From contig CAJMON010000001.1 of the NCBI GenBank assembly GCA_905214955.1, positions 32,800 to 96,799 on the forward strand: DNA of 64,000 nt. Direction: 5' to 3'. Positions 16,289 to 24,544 of the stretch are shown piece after piece; the stretch's first letter is position 1; every line of letters starts with the position of its first letter. The position numbers and the translations under genes are program-made. The notes under the pieces are model-generated. The model saw only the letters and a list, made by a program, of their open reading frames with translations. It was not told the DNA's origin and made no database searches. Origin of the DNA: an uncultured bacterium (GTDB taxonomy: Bacteria; Bacillota; Clostridia; Lachnospirales; Lachnospiraceae).

Positions 16289-18658
16289 ATGAAAAAAATT
16301 TGGGACAGCCCAAGAATGCGTTCCATGCTGTGCCTGATGGCTCTTTTGGGACTTTCGGGTATTGTGGTTTACTGGAAATTTCTATTTGGAAATTATTATT
16401 TTGTGTTTGATGATATTGGAGGAGATACCAGTCAGCAGTACATCTGGCAGTATTACTCCATTGTGGAGCATTTAAAAAACGGGGATTTCAGTTTCTGGGA
16501 TTTTACCAACGGGCTTGGAACCAATATGTTCCAATACAACCTGTTTAATCCGGCTCTGATGCTGGTGTATGCTTTAGGATATTTCAAAGGGCCGGACCAT
16601 ATGGTGATTTATTTGGTGTATATCCAGATTCTTCAGATCCTGGCAGCTGGAGCAGCCGGATATCTGTTTTTGTCCCAGTTTCAGATTTCAGAGAAATCCA
16701 AAGTGCTGGGAGCCTACCTGTATGGCATGAACGGCTTCCTTCTGGTGTGGGGCCAGCATTATCAGTTCGGAATGGCCAGTGTGTACCTGCCACTGGTACT
16801 GGTGATGGCAGAGCGTTCCTTCCGGGCAGGAAAGGCAAAAGCAGGCCTTCCGGTGATGGTATGCCTGATGGTCTTTTCCAGCACTTATTTTTCTTATATG
16901 AGTTGTTTGGCAGTGGGAGTTTACCTACTGTTTCGCGCAGCCTATGAAGAAGGAGACTGGAAACAGAAGATCTGGGTGCTTGTCCGGATTTACGCAGGAA
17001 TGCTTCTTGGAATTGCCATGGGGCTGTGTGTGCTGCTGCCTTCCCTGTATGCCATTATCGGACTCAGTGGACGGACAGAGACCGGGCTTCCTCTGTGGAG
17101 ACGGCTGTTAAACGGCTTTCTCCCTTTAAAGCCTTCCTATTACCTGACTCTTCTGTATCGGTTCTTTTCCGCAAACCTGCAGAACGTCCAGTCCACGGAC
17201 TGGTGGGGCTATGCCAATTATTATGAGGCGCCCAATGTTTTTACCTCCATTATTTCAGTGATTTTTGGCTGTCAGTTCCTTGGCTGTTTAAACAGAGCCG
17301 GTCTGACCAAAAGACAGAAAGGGGTCTTTCGGGGAGCAGCTGCGGCTGTGGCCTTTATCCTTCTCTTTCCTCTTGCAGGAATTGTATGCAATGCATTCAG
17401 CGGCTACATGAGCCGGTTTACTTTTGTCCTGCTGCCGTTTTTCTGTCTGATGACAGCCTGGGTGGGAGACTTCTTCTTAAAAGGCGGCAAGGCAGGAAGA
17501 GCATGGCTTGTCCTGAATCTGGTGCTGATCCTTGCCCTTTATGGAAGCGGCGCATTTCTCACAGGAGATCCTGAACGGAAGCGGCTGATTTTTTGCATGG
17601 CATTGGTGGGGATTCTGGCTGTAGTGTGTGTATCTTACCTTGCCAAAAAGGAAAACAGCGCCTTGCGCAGAAAACTGTACGGTGCTATTATGATGCTTGC
17701 AGTGTGCGACATGTGCTTAGAAGGCCTTGGAACCGTCTCAGAACGGGATATGTATACCAAAGGGGACAACGCTTATCTGGCAGAAGTCTACAATGACAAT
17801 GTGTTAAACGCCATTGCGTGGATCAAAGAACAGGACCCGGAATTTTACCGGGTGGAAAAAACCTATATGGAAAAAGTGGTGTGCATGTCCGCATTGGCTC
17901 AGGAGTATTATGGTGTCAGTACCTACAATTCCACGCAGAATGGAAATGTCCGCCGGTTTGTCCAGATGGTACGGCCCGAGATGTTTTACCAGGATGTCAA
18001 CCACTACCGGTACTGTCAGGCGGCAGACGATGAAAAGCTGGACCGTTTCTTGGGAGTCCGCTATCTTCTGACCAGAGGAGAGCAGCCGGAAGGGTATGAA
18101 TATCTGTGTTCTTTCGAAGATGTGGATGTATACAAATGCAAAGAAGAGGTGTCAGCCGGCAGATTTTACAGTAAAAGCCAGGTGATTTCCGAAGATACTT
18201 TTACTATGAATACCTACAACAGCGATGGGGGAAGAAATCTTACCCAGATTGATGATATGCTGTTAAACTGTCTGGCACTGGAAAACACGGAGAAAGAGGA
18301 AAGTTCTTCCGAAGGAAAAGATCTGGAAAAACAGACAGGAACCGGCCAGGTGAGACTGACAGAGACCGGTTATGGGGTGCTTACAGGAACCGCAGAAGCG
18401 GAAACAGACGGCTATGTGCTGGTTTCCATTCCCTATGAGAAGGGCTGGAGTGTGAAGGTGGATGGAGAAGAACAGGAAACCATCCGGGGCAACATCGGGT
18501 TTACCGTAGTCGCTATGGAAAAAGGAACCCATACCCTGGAGCTGGTTTACCAGGTTCCCTATTTCAAAGAAGGCATTTTTGCATCTGCATGTGCATGGGC
18601 TTTGTATTTTTTCTGGTTTGGTTTCCAGAGATTTGGAAAAAAGAGGAGTAGAAAATGA
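16289..18658 (+). CDS. YfhO-like multi-spanning membrane protein (GT-C-type glycosyltransferase candidate)
   Basis: A 789-residue protein with a first membrane segment at about 12-30, many further hydrophobic segments up to about residue 470, an extracytoplasmic soluble region (about 475-750) and a final segment near 755-780 before a KKRSRK tail. The opening ...FGNYYFVFDDIGGDTSQQYIWQYYSI (an acidic, D-rich first outer loop), FWDFTNGLGTNMFQYN and the late SIPYEKGWSVKVDG block are characteristic of the YfhO family, implicated in Bacillus, Listeria and Staphylococcus in outside-surface glycosylation of teichoic acids from a lipid-linked sugar. It starts one base after the preceding stop and overlaps wecE by ATGA. 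A CsbB-like enzyme at 4254 could supply the lipid donor. I see no GtcA-like flippase nearby. Confidence 0.85.
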   Translation: MKKIWDSPRMRSMLCLMALLGLSGIVVYWKFLFGNYYFVFDDIGGDTSQQYIWQYYSIVEHLKNGDFSFWDFTNGLGTNMFQYNLFNPALMLVYALGYFKGPDHMVIYLVYIQILQILAAGAAGYLFLSQFQISEKSKVLGAYLYGMNGFLLVWGQHYQFGMASVYLPLVLVMAERSFRAGKAKAGLPVMVCLMVFSSTYFSYMSCLAVGVYLLFRAAYEEGDWKQKIWVLVRIYAGMLLGIAMGLCVLLPSLYAIIGLSGRTETGLPLWRRLLNGFLPLKPSYYLTLLYRFFSANLQNVQSTDWWGYANYYEAPNVFTSIISVIFGCQFLGCLNRAGLTKRQKGVFRGAAAAVAFILLFPLAGIVCNAFSGYMSRFTFVLLPFFCLMTAWVGDFFLKGGKAGRAWLVLNLVLILALYGSGAFLTGDPERKRLIFCMALVGILAVVCVSYLAKKENSALRRKLYGAIMMLAVCDMCLEGLGTVSERDMYTKGDNAYLAEVYNDNVLNAIAWIKEQDPEFYRVEKTYMEKVVCMSALAQEYYGVSTYNSTQNGNVRRFVQMVRPEMFYQDVNHYRYCQAADDEKLDRFLGVRYLLTRGEQPEGYEYLCSFEDVDVYKCKEEVSAGRFYSKSQVISEDTFTMNTYNSDGGRNLTQIDDMLLNCLALENTEKEESSSEGKDLEKQTGTGQVRLTETGYGVLTGTAEAETDGYVLVSIPYEKGWSVKVDGEEQETIRGNIGFTVVAMEKGTHTLELVYQVPYFKEGIFASACAWALYFFWFGFQRFGKKRSRK

Positions 18659-19782
18659 TTGATTTTAATGTACCGCCGTTTACCGGCAAAGAGATAGACT
18701 ATATCAGACAGGCTGTAGAGAATCATAAAATCTGCGGCGATGGAATGTTTACAAAAAAATGCTCCAGATGGATGGAAGAAACTTTCAGCGCAAAGCATGT
18801 GCTTCTCACCACATCCTGCACCCATGCGCTGGAAATGGCAGCGGTACTGTGTGATATTCGTCCGGGGGATGAAGTGATTCTTCCTTCTTACACCTTTGTG
18901 TCTACTGCAGATGCATTTGTACAGAGGGGAGCAAATCTGGTGTTTGTGGATATCCGTCCGGATACCATGAACATTGATGAGACACTGATTGAAGATGCCA
19001 TTACAGAAAAAACCAAAGCAATCGCTGTGGTGCATTACGCAGGCGTTTCCTGTGCCATGGATGAGATCATGGACATTGCCAGACGGCACAAGCTGAAAGT
19101 GGTGGAGGATGCTGCCCAGGGTGTGTGTGCCTGCTATAAAGGAAAAGCCCTTGGCACCATCGGAGATTATGGATGCTATAGTTTCCATGAGACAAAGAAT
19201 TTTTCCATGGGAGAGGGCGGCGCCGTGCTGTTCCAGGATGATTCTGTGCTGGAAGAAGCTGAAATTATCCGGGAAAAAGGAACCAACCGAAGCAAGTTTT
19301 TCCGGGGACAGATTGACAAATATACCTGGGTGGATTATGGTTCCTCCTATCTGCCAAGTGATATGAATGCGGCTTACTTATGGGCACAGCTGGAAGTGGC
19401 AGATACCATCAATGCAGACCGGATGGTATCCTGGGAATATTATGACCGGGAATTAAAAGGATTGGCAGAGAAAGGATACATTGAGCAGCCCTTTATACCG
19501 GAGTATGCAAAGCACAATGCCCACATGTATTATATCAAAGTAAAAGACCAGGAGGAGAGAGCAAAGCTTATTGATTTCCTCCATGAAAGAGGAGTACATA
19601 CGGTATTTCATTATGTACCGCTGCATTCTGCTCCGGCAGGAAGAAAATTTGGAAGATTTCACGGAGAAGACCGGTATACCACCAAAGAAAGTGAACGGCT
19701 TCTGCGTCTTCCCATGTACTATCAACTTTCAGAAAAAGACCGGGAGCATGTAGCTGCTTCTATAAAGGAATTTTATGAGTAA
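18655..19782 (+). CDS. wecE: dTDP-4-amino-4,6-dideoxygalactose transaminase
   Basis: A 375-residue PLP-dependent DegT/DnrJ/EryC1-family aminotransferase. It resembles enterobacterial WecE (RffA) along its whole length, for example ICGDG, LTTSCTHALEMAA, PSYTFVSTADAF, VDIRPDTMNIDETLI, REKGTNRS-FRGQ-DKYTW and TTKESERLLRLP. K181 in SFHETKN is the expected PLP-binding lysine. WecE converts dTDP-4-keto-6-deoxyglucose plus glutamate to dTDP-Fuc4N (thomosamine donor). It would share the dTDP-4-keto-6-deoxyglucose precursor with rfbC in this operon. The start ATG overlaps the previous gene by 4 bp behind AGGAG, and the 3' end overlaps the next gene by 8 bp. The close match supports the substrate, though related enzymes can act on 3-keto or other 4-keto sugars. 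Confidence 0.92.
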   Translation: MIDFNVPPFTGKEIDYIRQAVENHKICGDGMFTKKCSRWMEETFSAKHVLLTTSCTHALEMAAVLCDIRPGDEVILPSYTFVSTADAFVQRGANLVFVDIRPDTMNIDETLIEDAITEKTKAIAVVHYAGVSCAMDEIMDIARRHKLKVVEDAAQGVCACYKGKALGTIGDYGCYSFHETKNFSMGEGGAVLFQDDSVLEEAEIIREKGTNRSKFFRGQIDKYTWVDYGSSYLPSDMNAAYLWAQLEVADTINADRMVSWEYYDRELKGLAEKGYIEQPFIPEYAKHNAHMYYIKVKDQEERAKLIDFLHERGVHTVFHYVPLHSAPAGRKFGRFHGEDRYTTKESERLLRLPMYYQLSEKDREHVAASIKEFYE

Positions 19783-21589
19783 AAAATTACTGCAGATGGC
19801 AAAACGCCTGACTCCTTACAATCTGAAAAAAGGATTTCTCTACCTGAAACACTACGGCCCAAAAGAATTCTGGGTCCGCTTAACTGAGCGGATGGAAGAA
19901 CAGACTGTGGATTATGCCAAGTGGAGAGAGGGAGATTTCCTGACAGACAAAGAACGCCAGGATCAAAAAAAACGGAAATGGAAGCAGCCGGTGAAAATCA
20001 GCGTTCTGGTTCCGGCTTACCGGACACCGGAAAGTTACCTGCGGCAGATGATTGAGTCTGTACAGGCACAGACCTATGAAAACTGGGAGCTGTGCATTGC
20101 AGACGGCAGCGGAAAAGAAGAGTCTCTGGAAAAAATCGTGTCCCAGTATGCGGCAAAGGATTCCAGAATCCGTTATCAGCTTCTTGACAAAAATGAAGGA
20201 ATTTCTGGAAACACCAATGCGGCGATCCGCATGGCATCCGGAGAGTATCTGGCATTTTTTGATCACGACGATCTTTTGGCAGAAGATGCTCTGTATGAGG
20301 CAGCGAGGGCGATTGAGGAGCAGAAGGCAGAGCTGATTTATACCGATGAAGATAAAGTGCGGGCGGATCTTTCTGAGTATTTCCAGCCCCATTTCAAACC
20401 GGACTACAATCCGGATCTTTTGTGTGCCAACAACTATATCTGCCATCTGGTAGTGGTGAAAAAAGAGCTGGCAGACAGGGTGGGAGGCCTGCGGAAAGAA
20501 TTTGACGGAGCCCAGGATCACGATTTTCTGCTTCGGATCACGGAGCGGACAGACCGGATTGTCCATATTCCAAAGGTGCTCTATCACTGGAGAATCCACA
20601 AAGCTTCCACAGCAGACAATCCAGCAAGCAAACTGTATGCCTATCAGGCGGGGCAGAAGGCCATTTCAGAGCATTTAAAACGCTTAGGACTTGAGGCAGA
20701 AGTTTCGCAGACAAAAGATTTCGGATTTTACCGGGTCAGCTATCCTGTGCAGGGTACGCCTCTGGTGTCCATTGTGATTCCCAACAAGGATGAGAAAGAC
20801 ACCCTGAAAGCCTGCCTGGAATCCATCAAAGAAAAGACCACCTATCCCAGCTATGAGATTGTGATTGTGGAAAACAACAGCCAGACATCAGAAATCTTTG
20901 AATATTACAAAGAGATTGACGGAAAGGACGGCATCCGCGTCGTTACCTGGAAGGAGCCGTTTAATTATTCCAAGATCAACAATTTTGGCTTCCAGTATGC
21001 AAAGGGAGACTATGTGATCTGCTTAAACAATGACATTACCGTGATCACCCCTTCCTGGATTGAAGAAATGCTGGGCTACTGCCAGAGGCCCGGAACAGGA
21101 ATTGTGGGAGTGCGGCTGTATTTCCCAGACGATACCATCCAGCACGCGGGCATCATTGTGGGCATGGGCGGCTGTGCAGGCAGCCTGTTTGTGGGCATGA
21201 ACCGTAAACGCACCGGCTATATGCACAAAGCAGCACTGGTGCAGGATTTAAGTGCGGTGACAGCAGCCTGCATGATGGTAAAACGAGAAGCTTTTGAGGC
21301 GGCAGGCGGATTTGAAGAATCCCTTGCAGTGGCCTTTAATGATGTGGATTTCTGCCTGAAAGTACGCAGGGCTGGCTACCTTGTAGTGTACAATCCGTAT
21401 GCAGAGCTTTACCACTATGAGTCCAAGACCAGGGGACTGGAAGATTCTCCGGAAAAACAGAGACGCTTCCAAAGTGAGATTGAATACATGCGCTGCCACT
21501 GGCTGGACATTCTGAAAAGGGGAGATCCTTATTACAATCGGAATTTTTCACTAAAAGACTGCAATTATTCCATCAGGCCGAGAAAGTGA
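19775..21589 (+). CDS. bifunctional GT2 glycosyltransferase without beta modules
   Basis: A 604-residue tandem GT2 protein paralogous to the 844- and 814-residue enzymes upstream but lacking their N-terminal beta modules; only ~70 helical residues precede the first catalytic domain. First domain (about 72-280): SVLVPAYRTPESYL, WELCIADGSG, FFDHDD and YTDEDKV. Second (about 330-560): VSIVIPNKDE, VENNSQ, VICLNNDIT and NDVDFCLKVR, ending DPYYNRNFSL. ATG 19775 overlaps the wecE stop by 8 bp, behind AAAGGAA. Immediate linkage to wecE suggests, but does not show, that a 4-amino-4,6-dideoxyhexose is one of its donors. A 60-bp gap follows before the next glycosyltransferase. Confidence 0.9.
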   Translation: MSKKLLQMAKRLTPYNLKKGFLYLKHYGPKEFWVRLTERMEEQTVDYAKWREGDFLTDKERQDQKKRKWKQPVKISVLVPAYRTPESYLRQMIESVQAQTYENWELCIADGSGKEESLEKIVSQYAAKDSRIRYQLLDKNEGISGNTNAAIRMASGEYLAFFDHDDLLAEDALYEAARAIEEQKAELIYTDEDKVRADLSEYFQPHFKPDYNPDLLCANNYICHLVVVKKELADRVGGLRKEFDGAQDHDFLLRITERTDRIVHIPKVLYHWRIHKASTADNPASKLYAYQAGQKAISEHLKRLGLEAEVSQTKDFGFYRVSYPVQGTPLVSIVIPNKDEKDTLKACLESIKEKTTYPSYEIVIVENNSQTSEIFEYYKEIDGKDGIRVVTWKEPFNYSKINNFGFQYAKGDYVICLNNDITVITPSWIEEMLGYCQRPGTGIVGVRLYFPDDTIQHAGIIVGMGGCAGSLFVGMNRKRTGYMHKAALVQDLSAVTAACMMVKREAFEAAGGFEESLAVAFNDVDFCLKVRRAGYLVVYNPYAELYHYESKTRGLEDSPEKQRRFQSEIEYMRCHWLDILKRGDPYYNRNFSLKDCNYSIRPRK

Positions 21590-21649
21590 GAAATGGAAAC
21601 GGACACCCAGACGGAAGCAAAAAATGGACGGAAAGAGGAGACAAAATAG

Positions 21650-22606
21650 ATGTGCCGAGTTTCGGTGGTAATACCAAACTACAATGGAAAAATTTATCTG
21701 AAAGACTGCATGAAGGCGTTAAAAGGACAGACCTTCCAGGACTTTGAGTTGATTTTTGTGGACAATGGTTCTACAGATGACAGCCTGGAGTTTTTAAAGG
21801 CCTGCTATCCGGAGGCGCGAGTGCTGCAGCTTTCTGAAAATTATGGCTTCTGCAGGGCGGTCAACGAGGGCGTGAAGCTTTCCAGGGCAGAGTATGTGAT
21901 CCTTTTGAACAATGATACCAAAGCAATGCCGGATTTTATCCGGGAACTGGTGAATACCATGGATGCCCATGCGTCCTGCTTTTCCTGCGCTTCTCATATG
22001 TACAAAATGGCAGATCCGTCGAAAACCGATGACGCAGGAGATTTTTTCTGCGCCCTTGGGTGGGCCTTTGCCAGAGGAAAAGACAAGCCGGTGGAAGATT
22101 ACCGGAAACCCGGAAAAATTTTTGCTTCCTGCGCCGGAGCGGCCATTTACCGGAGAAAAGAAATGGTGGAGTTAGGCCTTCTGGATGAAAAACATTTTGC
22201 CTATTTGGAAGACATTGACTTGGGATACCGGGCGAGAATCGAAGGGTATGAGAACCGCTATGAGCCAAAGGCCGTGGTTTACCATGTAGGAAGCGGAACC
22301 ACAGGTTCCAGGTACAATGAATTCAAAGTCCGCTATTCTGCAAGAAACAATCTGTATATGATCTATAAAAATATGCCTTTGGGGCAGATCATTCTGAATG
22401 CGCCCCTGTTGTTTCTGGGCATACTGGTAAAAACCGTTTTTTTCACTTCCAAGGGATATGGAAAAGAATACTGGACAGGATTAAAACTGGGAGCAGAACT
22501 TTCTGGAGAGGGGAAAAAATATCCGTTTCGCTGGAAAAATCTGGGACATTACTGCCAGATCCAATGGGAGCTGTGGGTGAATACCATACGGCGGTTTTCA
22601 GCTTAA
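21650..22606 (+). CDS. GT2 glycosyltransferase (rhamnosyltransferase-like)
   Basis: A 318-residue single-domain GT2 enzyme: VVIPNYNGKIYL, FVDNGSTDDSLEF, ENYGFCRAVNEG, LLNNDTKAMPDF (the metal-binding region), CAGAAIYRRKEM and EDIDLGYRARIEGY (acidic base region). A C-terminal hydrophobic patch (about 250-275) may touch the membrane. The architecture is that of WbbL/RfbF-like transferases, many of which use dTDP-rhamnose, but donor choice cannot be read from these motifs. ATG 21650 follows AGAGGAGACAAAATAG. It is the last gene before a fresh promoter, so it probably closes the rfbC-led operon. Confidence 0.87.
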   Translation: MCRVSVVIPNYNGKIYLKDCMKALKGQTFQDFELIFVDNGSTDDSLEFLKACYPEARVLQLSENYGFCRAVNEGVKLSRAEYVILLNNDTKAMPDFIRELVNTMDAHASCFSCASHMYKMADPSKTDDAGDFFCALGWAFARGKDKPVEDYRKPGKIFASCAGAAIYRRKEMVELGLLDEKHFAYLEDIDLGYRARIEGYENRYEPKAVVYHVGSGTTGSRYNEFKVRYSARNNLYMIYKNMPLGQIILNAPLLFLGILVKTVFFTSKGYGKEYWTGLKLGAELSGEGKKYPFRWKNLGHYCQIQWELWVNTIRRFSA

Positions 22607-22623
22607 CTTCAGAAAATTTTAAG

Positions 22624-22652
22624 TTGCTCTTTGAAAGAAATTCATGTATGAT
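22624..22652 (+). promoter_or_regulatory. promoter for the sugar-phosphate transferase gene
   Basis: TTGCTC (22624-22629), 17-bp spacer, TATGAT (22647-22652), 48 bp before the ATG at 22700. Confidence 0.6.
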
Positions 22653-22699
22653 GAAAAAAAAGAACGATAAAAGGAAATTTTTCCGGTCAGCCGGGAAAA

Positions 22700-24115
22700 A
22701 TGTGGAAAAATATGGAAGATAGTCAGAAGCAGATAAGCCGTATCCAGCTTTTTCTGGATGTCGTTGTGATTGTAGTATCCTACCTTCTTGCATGGTGGAT
22801 TCAGTTTGAGCTGGTAGTAGATGAAAATATCGGAAGGCTGCCCTTTGAGGTCTATGCAGCGGTACTGCTGTTTTTGATCCCAGGGCTTTTGTTTCTTTAT
22901 TATGCATTTAACCTTTATACATCCAAGCGGGTAGAAGGCCGCAGGCTGGAGATTGGCAACATTATCAAGGCCAACACCATTATGATTCTGGTGGCGCTGG
23001 CAGTGTTTTTCCTGATTAAGGATCCTATTTTAAACTTCTCACGAAACCTGATGTTTATTTTTTATGGCCTGAACATTGTGCTGGATTCTATTGTGCGCAA
23101 TCTTGTGCGCATGGCTTTAATCCGCCTGTGGAAACGTGGGATTAATGTCCGGCAGATGGTGCTGGTAGGATACAGCCGGGCCGCAGAGGAGTACATTGAC
23201 CGGATCGATGCCAATCCAGAATGGGGATATCGGGTGCGGGGCATTTTGGATGATAATGTGGAGCGGGGAACCGTTTATAAAGGCGTTAAGGTTATCGGAC
23301 GGATTGACAACTTAAACGTGATCCTTCCTTTTGATACCTTAGATGAGATTGCCATTACTTTGGGACTGAGCGAGTATTATAAGCTGGAGCACATTGTAGC
23401 GATGTGCGAAAAGTCTGGCGTGCATACAAAGTTTATTCCCGATTATAATAACATCATTCCTACAAAACCCTACACGGAAGACCTGATGGGGCTTCCGGTG
23501 ATCAACATCCGTCATGTGCCATTAAGCAATCCCTTTAACCAGAGTATGAAGCGTGCAGTGGATGTTCTAGGCGGGCTGGTGGCTGTGGTGGTATTTTCTC
23601 CGGTTATGCTGATTGCAGCTATTTTAGTAAAAACCACTTCCAAGGGTCCGCTGATTTACAAGCAGGAGCGTGTAGGCCTGCACAACAAGCCTTTTTATAT
23701 GTATAAGTTCCGTTCCATGGAAGTGCAGGAGGAGAGCAGAGAAAAGACCTGCTGGACAGTGAAAAATGATCCCAGGGTGACCCTGGTAGGAAAGTTTATG
23801 CGGCGTACCAGCATTGATGAGCTTCCCCAGTTGTTCAATGTCTTAAAGGGAGATATGAGCCTGGTGGGACCGCGTCCGGAGCGTCCGCAGTTTGTGGAGA
23901 AATTCCGGGAAGAGATTCCAAGATACATGGTGAAACACCAGGTGCGTCCCGGCATGACCGGCTGGGCACAGGTAAATGGATTCCGGGGGGATACATCCAT
24001 CCGGAAACGAATTGACTGTGATCTGTACTATATTGAAAATTGGACCATGGGCATGGACTTGAAGATTATTCTGATGACCTTTTTCAAGGGATTTATCAAC
24101 AAAAACGCATATTAG
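22700..24115 (+). CDS. undecaprenyl-phosphate sugar-phosphate transferase (initiating enzyme)
   Basis: A 471-residue polyprenyl-phosphate hexose-1-phosphate transferase (WbaP/WcaJ-like) that starts glycan assembly by placing a sugar-1-phosphate on undecaprenyl phosphate. Four N-terminal membrane segments (about 10-150), a Rossmann-like middle domain (VLVGYSRAAEEYIDR, about 150-260), and the C-terminal catalytic domain (from about 283) with KRAVDVLGG, LIYKQERVGLHNKPF, YKFRSM, RRTSIDELPQLFNVLKGDMSLVGPRPE (the DE pair and GPRP signature) and RPGMTGWAQVNG. ATG 22712 is an alternative start. The stop codon TAG 24113-24115 lies inside the inverted repeat of the mobile-like element that follows, so the natural C terminus may have been slightly altered; it still ends at the place usual for the family. 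Confidence 0.93.
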   Translation: MWKNMEDSQKQISRIQLFLDVVVIVVSYLLAWWIQFELVVDENIGRLPFEVYAAVLLFLIPGLLFLYYAFNLYTSKRVEGRRLEIGNIIKANTIMILVALAVFFLIKDPILNFSRNLMFIFYGLNIVLDSIVRNLVRMALIRLWKRGINVRQMVLVGYSRAAEEYIDRIDANPEWGYRVRGILDDNVERGTVYKGVKVIGRIDNLNVILPFDTLDEIAITLGLSEYYKLEHIVAMCEKSGVHTKFIPDYNNIIPTKPYTEDLMGLPVINIRHVPLSNPFNQSMKRAVDVLGGLVAVVVFSPVMLIAAILVKTTSKGPLIYKQERVGLHNKPFYMYKFRSMEVQEESREKTCWTVKNDPRVTLVGKFMRRTSIDELPQLFNVLKGDMSLVGPRPERPQFVEKFREEIPRYMVKHQVRPGMTGWAQVNGFRGDTSIRKRIDCDLYYIENWTMGMDLKIILMTFFKGFINKNAY

Positions 24116-24514
24116 TGTACTGTCTCACTCACATTTCGCATAATAACTTACCTGAATTTTCCTCTGCTGCGTTGCTGTCAATCGACGATGTCACTGCATC
24201 GCTTCATTTCTCCGCCTTGCAGAATAAAAATTCATTCGGTGTTATGATGTTGAGGTCGAAAGATGCCTTACGGATTGTTCCGTACTTCGTATCTTCGTAT
24301 TCACTACGGTCGGTGCTAAACGTGTGCCACTGGCACACAGCACCCCACAATCCTGCCCAATATTCGCATATCGTGAAGCTGACGCTCCACTTTTATGCTC
24401 ATATCGGGCGGGTCACTAAGCCTTAAAACCACTCCTGTGCAAGCACATCGTGGTTTCAGGCTTTTGACCCTGCATCATGTTATTATACGGAAAGTGGATG
24501 ATGCAGTACACTAA
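24112..24514. mobile_element. MITE-like element with terminal inverted repeats (long copy)
   Basis: A 403-bp non-coding segment bounded by TTAGTGTACTG (24112-24122) and its exact reverse complement CAGTACACTAA (24504-24514). The repeat extends inward imperfectly for about 38 bp (by my count roughly 30 of 38 positions match). Positions 24157-24221 are clearly related to 41455-41519 in the second element, including the shared blocks TCTGCTGCGTTG, GTCAATCG and CTCCGCCTTGCA. Inner hairpins include GTGTGCC/GGCACAC near 24321-24340 and AAACCAC/GTGGTTT near 24426-24456. It has no transposase gene; the small open frames across it have no plausible product. It accounts for the whole gap between the sugar transferase and the LCP gene. 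Confidence 0.75.
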
Positions 24515-24544
24515 CCACAGCATCTGGAATGGAAAGGAGCAGAT

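Noticed and set aside
24040..24426. 128-codon open frame across the MITE-like element
   Set aside because: It overlaps the sugar-transferase end, has no ribosome site and no recognisable domain; it is an accident of the element sequence.
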